Source: Bacteroidota bacterium (GTDB lineage: Bacteria > Bacteroidota > Bacteroidia > Chitinophagales > Saprospiraceae). From it: a stretch of 64,000 nt of DNA. The stretch covers positions 186,001 to 250,000 of the forward strand of contig JASBVF010000003.1 in assembly GCA_030147525.1 (NCBI GenBank). The letters run 5' to 3'. Positions 18,913 through 26,090 of this stretch are shown one piece after another (position 1 is the stretch's first letter; the number at the start of each line of letters is the position of its first letter). The notes under the pieces are model-generated. The model saw nothing but the letters and a program-made list of their open reading frames with translations, made no database searches and was not told the origin of the DNA. The translations under genes and the position numbers were made by a program.

Positions 18913-20034
18913 ATGAAAAAGATCAACCGCAAGAAGTTCTTTACCGCCATTGCCGCAGGCACCATCTCCCTTCCATTCCTGATCAGGATGGGTGGCAAAC
19001 CCCAGGCTCAAACCACTGAAGCACCCGGTATCATTTCCGGAAAGCGCTATCAATGGCGCATGGTGACCACCTGGCCGCCCAACTTCCCGGTGTTGGGTGA
19101 AGGCTGTAACCTGTTTGCGAAATGGGTCAATGAGATGTCGGGCGGCCGTATTGAGATCAAAGTGTACGGCGGCGGAGAACTGGTGCCCGCTCTTGAAACC
19201 TTTGACGCCGTGCGCAACGAAGCTGCAGAACTGGGAAGCGGCGCAGCCTATTATTGGCAGGGAAAAGCGCCGGCCGCTACCTTTTTCACAGCGGTTCCGT
19301 TTGGCATGAACGCCCAGCAGGTGAACGCATGGATGCTGAGCGGCGACGGATTGAAACTCTGGGAGGAAAAATACGCCGAATTCGGGCTCGTACCTTTTCC
19401 CGGCGGGAATACCGGGGTGCAGATGGGTGGCTGGTTCAACCGGGAGATTAACTCGCTGGCAGACCTGAGGGGCCTGAAAATGCGCATGCCTGGTCTCGGC
19501 GGACAGGTGCTCGAACGAGCAGGCGGCACCCCGGTACTGCTGTCCGGCGGCGATATTTACACGGGGCTGGAACGGGGCGTCATTGATGCCACCGAGTGGA
19601 TCGGTCCATACCACGACTACATCATGGGCTTTCATCAGATTGCGAAATACTACTACGCCCCCGGATGGCACGAAACCGGCTCGGAATTGGAGATTATTAT
19701 CAACAAAAAGAAATATGACGAATTACCTTCCGATCTTCAGGCCATCATTCGCACGGCAGCGCTTCGCATGAATCACTGGGTGCTTTCAGAGTTTGAGGCG
19801 AAAAACAGTATCTATTTGGAGAAACTGATCAGGGAAGAAAACGTAAACTTGCGCCAATTCCCGAAAGACGTCCTTGCACAGCTGAAAGTTTACACGGATG
19901 AAGTTATTCGTGAGATTGTCGAAAGCAATGAATCGGCCAAAAAGGTCTACGAGAATTACAAGGCTTTCCAGAAGCGCTCATCGCTGTGGGCGAGGTCGTC
20001 CGAGAAAATTTTTTACGACGAAATGCTGAGCTAA
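18913..20034 (+). CDS. TRAP-transporter-type periplasmic solute-binding protein (DctP/TakP family), orphan
   Basis: A 373-residue solute-binding protein for carboxylate or keto-acid ligands. The N-terminus NRKKFFTAIAAG followed by a hydrophobic stretch resembles a Tat-like or Sec signal with the processing region near QAQTTEAPG. Family landmarks are WRMVTTWPPNFPVLGEG, LKMRMPGLGGQVLERAGG (with the ligand-binding arginine of the family), and GVIDATEWIGPYHDYIMGF, closest to the TakP-like branch. No DctQ or DctM membrane subunit is encoded anywhere in the window. Instead, three nucleotides after its stop codon comes a glycosyltransferase gene, implying one transcript. Either the permease is elsewhere or the protein has been re-used. 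Confidence 0.9.
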   Translation: MKKINRKKFFTAIAAGTISLPFLIRMGGKPQAQTTEAPGIISGKRYQWRMVTTWPPNFPVLGEGCNLFAKWVNEMSGGRIEIKVYGGGELVPALETFDAVRNEAAELGSGAAYYWQGKAPAATFFTAVPFGMNAQQVNAWMLSGDGLKLWEEKYAEFGLVPFPGGNTGVQMGGWFNREINSLADLRGLKMRMPGLGGQVLERAGGTPVLLSGGDIYTGLERGVIDATEWIGPYHDYIMGFHQIAKYYYAPGWHETGSELEIIINKKKYDELPSDLQAIIRTAALRMNHWVLSEFEAKNSIYLEKLIREENVNLRQFPKDVLAQLKVYTDEVIREIVESNESAKKVYENYKAFQKRSSLWARSSEKIFYDEMLS

Positions 20035-20037
20035 ACC

Positions 20038-20988
20038 ATGCACAATTCATTTATTTCCATCGTCATCGTGGTCGAATCCACGGAAGATATACAGCGGGTT
20101 TTTAAAACTTTGAGCAACCTTCACGGGGAGTTGGAAGGGAAATTTTCAGACTACGAAATCATCCTGGTCAATAACACCGGCGGACGTGATTTTGAGGACC
20201 AGATTACACCGCTGCCCCCGTCCATGAAGCAAAGCATTTTTATGCTCAACCTCAGCACGAGAGTCGTGAAAAACCACGCCATCATTGCCGGGCTTGACCG
20301 TGCGAATGGTGATTACACCATCATCTTCGAGCTTGACTTTTGTGAAAAACCGGCTCTCATTCATGCCCTCTACGAAAAATCCACTCAAGGCTCCGACATC
20401 GTTTATCTGCGAGCAAAGAGCAGACAAACCAAGATACGCTTCAGGCTGCTTTACAAACTTTTTTACTGGATCCTGAAAAACTACTCCAACCTTCAGATTG
20501 ACGACCGGGCCCACGACACCCGCATCATTTCACGAAGAGCCCTCAACTCCCTTCTGCGCATGAGGGAAAACCTGCGCTACATGAAGGCCATTTATTCGCT
20601 CATCGGCTACCGGACTGCCGCCATTGAAGTACAGGAACCGCTAAGAACCGACCCTTCCACTTTTAATGAGAAATTCCGTACCTCGCTGGTCGCCATCACC
20701 TCTTTCACGTCATTCCTCCGCACGCTGCTGCTTTGGATTTTCCTGACGTCCATCGTGTTCATGTTTTTGATCATCGTGAACGCCGTCAAGGTAAAAATGA
20801 CAAATGTGGACTTACTCGGCACCTTTCACCCGGTAGTTCCCGGCTGGACTTTTTTGGTGGTGCTGAACACCATTTTCTTTGCGATCACCTGCCTGATGCT
20901 GTACATCATGTCGATCTATCTGTCCAATATTTACCAGGAAATCAAGCACCGGCCGATGTACATCATCGAGTCGATCAAGCGGTTTTGA
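20038..20988 (+). CDS. GT2-family glycosyltransferase with two C-terminal membrane segments
   Basis: A 316-residue membrane glycosyltransferase. Residues 5-200 form a GT-A-like domain: ISIVIVVESTEDI start, YEIILVNNTGG, and VKNHAIIAGLDRANGDYTI, which is the polyprenyl-phosphate-sugar transferase (DPM1/GtrB-like) pattern. The usual DxD metal site is ELD here, so the motif is degenerate. Two strong hydrophobic helices lie near residues 228-250 and 270-300. The acceptor is probably a lipid phosphate, by analogy only. It is translationally close to the TRAP-type binding protein upstream and is followed by a perfect hairpin terminator. Confidence 0.85.
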   Translation: MHNSFISIVIVVESTEDIQRVFKTLSNLHGELEGKFSDYEIILVNNTGGRDFEDQITPLPPSMKQSIFMLNLSTRVVKNHAIIAGLDRANGDYTIIFELDFCEKPALIHALYEKSTQGSDIVYLRAKSRQTKIRFRLLYKLFYWILKNYSNLQIDDRAHDTRIISRRALNSLLRMRENLRYMKAIYSLIGYRTAAIEVQEPLRTDPSTFNEKFRTSLVAITSFTSFLRTLLLWIFLTSIVFMFLIIVNAVKVKMTNVDLLGTFHPVVPGWTFLVVLNTIFFAITCLMLYIMSIYLSNIYQEIKHRPMYIIESIKRF

Positions 20989-20998
20989 TGTGCCCTAA

Positions 20999-21030
20999 CG
21001 ATTACTAAACTTCCAAAAGTTTAGTAATCG
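20999..21030. terminator. Perfect 14-bp bidirectional hairpin
   Basis: CGATTACTAAACTT (20999-21012) and its exact inverse (21017-21030) enclose a CCAA tetraloop. It lies 10 nt after the glycosyltransferase stop and 5 nt before the purB stop on the other strand, so it should terminate both convergent transcripts. Confidence 0.88.
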
Positions 21031-21035
21031 TAACA

Positions 21036-22367
21036 CTACAGCCCCACATAATTCTGTGGCGTAATCGCCTTCATTTCCGCTTTCACCTCCTCACTGACTT
21101 TCAGCAAACCAATGAACTCGTGGATGTCATTTTTTGAAACGAAGGCTTTGCCACGGGTCAAATCTTTCAGTGCTTCGTAAGGCTGCGGGTAAGCTTCCCG
21201 GCGCAGGATCGTCTGAATCGCTTCCGAGACGACCATCCAGTTGGCCTCCAGGTCAGCGTCCAGTTTGGCGGGATTGAGCAGCAGTTTGCCAAGGCCTTTT
21301 AAAATGGATTGCAGGGCAATGACGGTATGACCCACCGGCACGCCCACATTGCGAAGCACGGTGCTGTCGGTGAGGTCACGTTGCAGGCGGGAAATTGGAA
21401 GTTTTTCCGAAAGATGATGAAAAACAGCGTTTGCCAGACCGAGGTTACCCTCCGCATTTTCGAAATCAATGGGATTGACCTTGTGAGGCATCGCAGAGGA
21501 GCCGACTTCGCCTTTGACCGTTTTTTGTTTGAAATAATCCATGGAAATGTAGGTCCAGATATCACGGCAAAGGTCAATCAGGATCGTATTGATGCGGGAC
21601 ATTGCATGGAAGACTGCGGCCAGGTTGTCGTAGTGTTCGATTTGGGTCGTAAACTGTGAACGCTCAAGGTCGAGGTAAGCATAGAGAAAGTCATTGGCGA
21701 AGGCATTCCAGTTGATATCCGGATAGGCTACGGCATGGGCGTTGAAGTTGCCGGTGGCGCCACCGAATTTTCCCCGCCAGGGTATCTCATCCAGCTGTCG
21801 CCACTGCTCGTCGAGCCGTTCCACAAATACCATGAATTCCTTCCCCAGTCGGGTAGGTGACGCAGGCTGTCCATGAGTCCGTGCCAGCATGGGCACTTGG
21901 TTCCACGATTCGTAGAACTCGTATAACATATCCCTCACCTTTCTCAGGTTCGGTAAAAAAACGTGTTTCACGGCATCCTTTAGCATCAGCGGCGTTGAAG
22001 TATTGTTGATATCCTGAGAGGTCAGCCCAAAATGGATAAATTCCTTGTATTGCCCGATGCCCAACTCATCGAACTGTTCTTTCAGGAAATACTCCACGGC
22101 TTTGACGTCGTGGTTGGTGATTTTTTCAATAGCCTTCACCTGTTTAGCCTGTGCCAGGGTAAAGTCGTTGGCTACGGCCTCCAGCGCTGCGAGTTTCTGA
22201 GGATCAAAATTCTCCAGCTGAGGTAACGGCAGCTCACAAAGCGCCTTGAAATACTGCACTTCCACGAATACCCGGTATTTTATCAGGGCGAATTCTGAAA
22301 AGTACGCTGAAAGTTCACTTGTTTTACCGGCGTAGCGGCCGTCGATGGGAGAAATAGCGGTAAGCAT
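21036..22367 (-). CDS. purB: Adenylosuccinate lyase
   Basis: A 443-residue cytoplasmic enzyme that releases fumarate from SAICAR and from adenylosuccinate in purine synthesis. The fumarate-lyase signature appears as GSSAMPHKVNPIDFENAEG near residues 288-305. The start MLTAISPIDGRYAGKT is the standard N-terminus; a longer frame reaching 22499 adds 44 residues with no similarity to the family and crosses the promoter box, so it was rejected. A TTTG/TACCTTTG promoter lies just upstream. It converges on the glycosyltransferase gene across a shared hairpin. Length is normal for the E. coli-like PurB branch. Confidence 0.96.
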   Translation of the reverse strand: MLTAISPIDGRYAGKTSELSAYFSEFALIKYRVFVEVQYFKALCELPLPQLENFDPQKLAALEAVANDFTLAQAKQVKAIEKITNHDVKAVEYFLKEQFDELGIGQYKEFIHFGLTSQDINNTSTPLMLKDAVKHVFLPNLRKVRDMLYEFYESWNQVPMLARTHGQPASPTRLGKEFMVFVERLDEQWRQLDEIPWRGKFGGATGNFNAHAVAYPDINWNAFANDFLYAYLDLERSQFTTQIEHYDNLAAVFHAMSRINTILIDLCRDIWTYISMDYFKQKTVKGEVGSSAMPHKVNPIDFENAEGNLGLANAVFHHLSEKLPISRLQRDLTDSTVLRNVGVPVGHTVIALQSILKGLGKLLLNPAKLDADLEANWMVVSEAIQTILRREAYPQPYEALKDLTRGKAFVSKNDIHEFIGLLKVSEEVKAEMKAITPQNYVGL

Positions 22368-22387
22368 AATAAGTTGGTTGTTTTCGG

Positions 22388-22420
22388 CAAAGGTAGGGAA
22401 TTGAAAGTTTAGTGGGCAAA
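22388..22420 (-). promoter_or_regulatory. purB promoter: TTTG-N21-TACCTTTG
   Basis: Exact -7 box (22388-22395) with a TTTG 21 nt upstream (22417-22420). The predicted leader is roughly 15 nt. The box lies inside the rejected N-terminal extension of purB, which supports the start at 22367. Confidence 0.65.
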
Positions 22421-22684
22421 AAGTGGGGCATTGAGAAATGCATTTCACCCCAAACCAAAAAAAAGTGCCATCACTTGGACGGCACGACAACATAACCATG
22501 AAAATAATTAACCAAACTTTATTATTCTTGAGCTTTCAGGAGTATTGCACCGGGGACATTTCTATGGGGGGCATCGATTTGCCCCCGGCGATACAGTGTT
22601 TCAACAGTGTGAGGAATCAGAACAATTTTTAGTTTGACCTCACGATTTTTACTTTAAAAAGTAAATCAATTTAAATTCGTTTTA
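22421..22684. other. Divergent purB / gamma-glutamyltransferase intergenic region
   Basis: No gene is visible. A small inverted repeat, GTGAGG...CCTCAC with a 23-nt loop near 22610-22644, encloses TAGTTTG, one base short of the -7 consensus; it could mark the promoter of the plus-strand gene. A 12-bp palindrome, ACTTTAAAAAGT, follows. Confidence 0.3.
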
Positions 22685-24424
22685 ATGTTTAACAAGTACT
22701 ATACCAAAATGAAATGGAGGCCATTTTTCTGGATATTTTCAATTATTTTAATTTGTAACGCATGCCGTCAGTCGCCTGAAAAGCCACCTTATGACATTGT
22801 GCAAAGTGCTGTTGAAGACTCCGTGATGGTCGTTGCGGAGCATCCGCTGGCAGCTATGGTGGGGGAAGATATTTTTCGCCTTGGCGGCAATGCAGTTGAT
22901 GCGGCGATCGCTTCGCAATTTGCTCTGGCAGTGGTGTATCCTCGTGCCGGGAACATCGGAGGTGGCGGTTTTATGGTCATCCGCATGGCCAACGGCGAAA
23001 CGGCAGCACTCGACTACCGGGAAAAAGCACCCGCCGCTGCGAGCCGGGACATGTATCTCGACAGCCTGGGCAATGTCATTGAAAATTTAAGCAAGGAAGG
23101 CCGTCTGGCGGTTGGTGTTCCGGGTTCCGTGGCGGGTCTGGAAGCTGCTTTTTTGAAATACAGCAAGCTCAAAGACTGGAAATTGCTGCTGGAACCAGCC
23201 ATTAAACTGGCCGCCGAGGGTTTCCTCCTCACTGAATCGGAGGCCAACCGTTTCAACGAATACAAAGAAGTTTTTGAAAAAAACAACCCGGACCCCCGGC
23301 CTTTTGTCAAAAAAGCCAAGTGGAAAATGGGTGACCGCCTGACCCAACCTGACCTCGCCCGTACGCTCGAGCGCATCCGTGACCGGGGCGCCGCCGGGTT
23401 TTACGAAGGTGAAACAGCAGACCTGATCGTTGCTGAAATGCAGCGGGACGGCGGCCTCATTACCCTTGAAGATTTAAAAAACTACGAAGCCAAATGGCGA
23501 ACTCCCATCATTGAAAACTATAAAAACTACCGCATCATTACCATGCCTCCCTCTTCGAGCGGTGGCGTGGCGCTTGGCCAGTTGCTTGGCATCCTTGAGA
23601 ATTTTCCGCTTAGCGAGTACGGGTTCCAGTCTGCTCCGTCTGTGCATACTATCGTAGAGGCCGAGCGCAGGGTGTACGCCGACCGCTCGCAGTACCTTGG
23701 GGATAGCGACTTCTATCCCGTGCCGGTCGATTCGCTCCTCGATCGAGGGTATCTTGCCCAGCGCATGGCCAGCTTCGACCCTGCAAAAGCGACCCCAAGC
23801 AACGCCGTAGGCACCGAAAAATTCAAACTTAACGTGGAGAGTTTTGAAACGACGCACACCTCTGTCGTGGACATGGAAGGCAACGCCGTCTCCGTTACCA
23901 CAACGCTCAATCTCAACTACGGCTCAAAAGTCATTGTGCAGGGCGGCGGCTTTTTCCTCAATGATGAAATGGACGACTTCAGCGCCAAACCGGGTGTACC
24001 CAACTTCTTCGGCCTCGTCGGCGCCGAGGCCAATGCCATCCAGCCCGGCAAGCGCATGCTCAGTTCCATGACGCCAACCATCGTGGAAAAAGACGGGAAA
24101 CTTTTCATGGTGCTGGGTGCTCCGGGAGGTTCCACCATTATTACCTCTGTTTTACAGACTTTTTTAAATGTTGCGGAATACGGCATGACACTCAAAGAGG
24201 CTGTCAATGCACCCCGTTTCCACCATCAATGGTTGCCGGACGTGATTACCTGCGAACGGGAGGCCATCGATACGCTGGTGCGAAAACAGCTCTGGGACAT
24301 GGGGCACACCCTTGAAAACGTAGGCCGTATGGCGCTCGTAAAAGCCATTCACATACTTCCCAACGGCGACCTCAACGGCGTCGGTGACCGGCGAAACCCG
24401 GATGATCATGCCGAAGGGTTCTGA
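22685..24424 (+). CDS. ggt: Gamma-glutamyltransferase, membrane-anchored form
   Basis: A 579-residue Ntn hydrolase that transfers or hydrolyses the gamma-glutamyl group of glutathione and is autoprocessed into two chains. The processing site and nucleophile are in TTHTSVVDMEGNAVSVTTTLN, with the nucleophilic threonine at about residue 389. The substrate-binding MLSSMTPTIV and the glycine-rich GAPGGSTI are also present. The N-terminus carries a hydrophobic helix ending at NAC; this cysteine may be lipidated, though the lipobox is imperfect. An internal ATG at 22709 (MKWRPFFWIF) may be the real start, since the eight residues before it add nothing. The gene is monocistronic and converges on a beta-barrel gene across a 21-bp tandem repeat. 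Confidence 0.93.
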   Translation: MFNKYYTKMKWRPFFWIFSIILICNACRQSPEKPPYDIVQSAVEDSVMVVAEHPLAAMVGEDIFRLGGNAVDAAIASQFALAVVYPRAGNIGGGGFMVIRMANGETAALDYREKAPAAASRDMYLDSLGNVIENLSKEGRLAVGVPGSVAGLEAAFLKYSKLKDWKLLLEPAIKLAAEGFLLTESEANRFNEYKEVFEKNNPDPRPFVKKAKWKMGDRLTQPDLARTLERIRDRGAAGFYEGETADLIVAEMQRDGGLITLEDLKNYEAKWRTPIIENYKNYRIITMPPSSSGGVALGQLLGILENFPLSEYGFQSAPSVHTIVEAERRVYADRSQYLGDSDFYPVPVDSLLDRGYLAQRMASFDPAKATPSNAVGTEKFKLNVESFETTHTSVVDMEGNAVSVTTTLNLNYGSKVIVQGGGFFLNDEMDDFSAKPGVPNFFGLVGAEANAIQPGKRMLSSMTPTIVEKDGKLFMVLGAPGGSTIITSVLQTFLNVAEYGMTLKEAVNAPRFHHQWLPDVITCEREAIDTLVRKQLWDMGHTLENVGRMALVKAIHILPNGDLNGVGDRRNPDDHAEGF

Positions 24425-24713
24425 AAATGTTTTATCAAATACTGCAAACTTGTAGTCTTCCGTCTTTCAGGTCTTTCTTAAGAAGGATGCCCTCATGACG
24501 TTTTGCTCTTAATGGATTAAGGAAAGGCATTGTCGGAAGAGCCAGGAAAAACAACAAAGTATGACAAGTCAAATCAGGAATAATGACGAACCTGGAAAGT
24601 AATTTTGGGAATAACATGAACCGATATTATCTTCGTTCAGGAAGAAGGAAATTACCTGTAATCCTTATCTCTTAATTACCGCAAAATCTGTAAGGTTTTT
24701 TTAGGAAGGTACA
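24425..24713. other. Intergenic stretch downstream of ggt
   Basis: No supported gene. A 60-codon minus-strand frame at 24435-24617 has no signal peptide, promoter box or recognisable family. The only structure seen is TTCTTAAGAA, a short palindrome near 24474-24484. The 21-bp tandem repeat follows directly. Confidence 0.4.
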
Positions 24714-24809
24714 CTGATAAGTTCTCAGAACCCTCTGATGAGTTCTCAGGACCTCCTGATAAGTTCTCAGAACCCTCTGATAAGTTCTTAGGACTCTCTG
24801 ATAAGTTTT
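24714..24809. repeat. 21-bp tandem repeat, 4.6 copies, each with an 11-bp palindrome
   Basis: Units start at 24714, 24735, 24756, 24777 and 24798 (partial). Units one and three are identical (CTGATAAGTTCTCAGAACCC then T). Each full unit holds an 11-bp near-palindrome GTTCT-C-AGAAC or a one- to two-base variant. The 21-bp period equals two turns of B-DNA, so all palindromes face the same side. The array lies between two convergent gene ends, about 290 nt after the ggt stop and 52 nt before the next stop codon. Confidence 0.9.
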
Positions 24810-24860
24810 AAATGCCTTTTTCTTGATAAGAGGTGCTTTTTCTGCCTTTCGCCATGCATT

Positions 24861-25871
24861 TCACCCCGGCGGCGATAAAAATAAACTCACCCGAAAGAAC
24901 ATCGCATTGGTAGGTTCCACTTTAAAATCGGTGGTAAAAAGCGATTTCGACTCAAAATCACTGCTGAAATTCATTTGGTACCCCGCCTTGACACTTGCCC
25001 AGATCCAGGAAGCAAACAAATGTTCCAGCTCGACAGAGGTAAGAAATTCAGAATGATTCATGGCATAGTCGAGCGGACCATTGGAGGCATCCTCTACATC
25101 CATGCGGTAACTTTTACTGTCGTATTCAATCCCGGCAAGCAGGATGTTGTTTTGATTAATGTTCAAACGGCTGAAAACGAATCCCGGCAAAGCGGCCTCC
25201 ACTCCCCACCGGGAGTTAAACGTGCGATTGTACACAAAGAAAGGCAGCAGGTTCATTCTCCTGAAACTCCGTGAAACGTTTAACCCAAAACCCCACTCAA
25301 AGTCGGGATTGGGTTTGAACATGTAAACCCCGGTTGCTTTGTAGATCGCATACCGGCCGGCAAATGTTGCCCAGCCTTCGTAATTCCCATTGAGCGAATA
25401 CCGCAAGCGAAAGCCTACGTAGCGGGTTTCGTCCAGGGGTTTTGTCATATAAAAACTGAAGGAGCTGCTTTTGAGCTTTCGTTGATCCAGTTCAAGAAAC
25501 GTTTCATTGAAATCAGCACCGATGTAGCGAAAGTCGTATTTCTCGAAGAAGTATTTGTAGCCGATGAGTATTTTCAGATCGTCTTCAATCACAAGCGGCA
25601 ATTTCAGATCGAACTCGAAATTTTGAATCTTCTCAAACTCGCTGTAGGGCTGTTGCAGTGGGGCATCTTCCGGCTCCAGCGTACCATCGCCTACCCAGCC
25701 ATATGAAAATTCCAGACCCCTCGAACGGGAAGAATTCCGAACACCCGGCTTGCAAAAACACCGGACCTTGATGCCGTCATGGTCAACTTCTTCCGGAAAA
25801 AAATCCGGCTTGACCTGGGCGCTTGTTTCACTAAGAAAAAAAAGCAACAGGAAAGGTGCGAGGTATTTCAT
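24861..25871 (-). CDS. Predicted outer-membrane beta-barrel protein of unknown function
   Basis: A 336-residue exported protein with a clear signal peptide (MKYLAPFLLLFFLSETSAQ). After residue about 50 the sequence alternates hydrophobic and polar residues in many short strands with aromatic girdle residues, such as FEFDLKLPLVI, LKILIGYKYFF and FFRVSLFLSPPG at the end, as in Bacteroidota outer-membrane barrels; it may belong to the DUF6268 group, but this recall is unverified. Two cysteines near the N-terminus (CFCKPG) are unusual for a barrel and could be a metal or disulfide site. It diverges from the PSCyt1/DUF1553 cluster and no ligand can be inferred. Confidence 0.7.
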   Translation of the reverse strand: MKYLAPFLLLFFLSETSAQVKPDFFPEEVDHDGIKVRCFCKPGVRNSSRSRGLEFSYGWVGDGTLEPEDAPLQQPYSEFEKIQNFEFDLKLPLVIEDDLKILIGYKYFFEKYDFRYIGADFNETFLELDQRKLKSSSFSFYMTKPLDETRYVGFRLRYSLNGNYEGWATFAGRYAIYKATGVYMFKPNPDFEWGFGLNVSRSFRRMNLLPFFVYNRTFNSRWGVEAALPGFVFSRLNINQNNILLAGIEYDSKSYRMDVEDASNGPLDYAMNHSEFLTSVELEHLFASWIWASVKAGYQMNFSSDFESKSLFTTDFKVEPTNAMFFRVSLFLSPPG

Positions 25872-26053
25872 CGGGTAGATTGTTAGTTGGTGTGCTGTTT
25901 TGGGCAGCTTTTAATTTTTGAAAATGAAATGTCTCTGGCAACAAAATGGACGATTGAAAGTAAGAAAAAATTGTTCCGCCGGCGGAAAATGCTTTGCAGA
26001 CTTGTAACAAATTGATTTTTACGGGCTTTTCAGGTGAAAGGCAAAATTATTTT

Positions 26054-26061
26054 TACCTTTC
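26054..26061 (+). promoter_or_regulatory. Near-consensus -7 box TACCTTTC
   Basis: One mismatch from TAnnTTTG, 29 nt before the ATG at 26091. It lies within the extension that a GTG start at 26034 would give, so it argues for 26091 as the start of the cluster's first gene. Confidence 0.35.
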
Positions 26062-26090
26062 CTGCCAGAATTACAAGTCCTGTTTTGCAT

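Noticed and set aside
18865-19671. 268-codon antisense frame opposite the TRAP-type binding protein
   Set aside because: The sense product is a clear family member and the antisense translation has no recognisable features.
22368-22499. A 44-residue N-terminal extension of purB
   Set aside because: It has no family similarity and includes the exact promoter box; the standard PurB start MLTAISPIDGRY is at 22367.
24435-24617. 60-codon minus-strand frame after ggt
   Set aside because: No signal peptide, promoter box or recognised motif; probably chance.
24714-24809. CRISPR-like array
   Set aside because: The 21-bp units are strictly tandem with no spacers and no cas gene is present.
26034-26090. 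GTG start for the PSCyt1/DUF1549 gene
   Set aside because: The extension covers a near-consensus -7 box, and the ATG at 26091 directly precedes the membrane helix.
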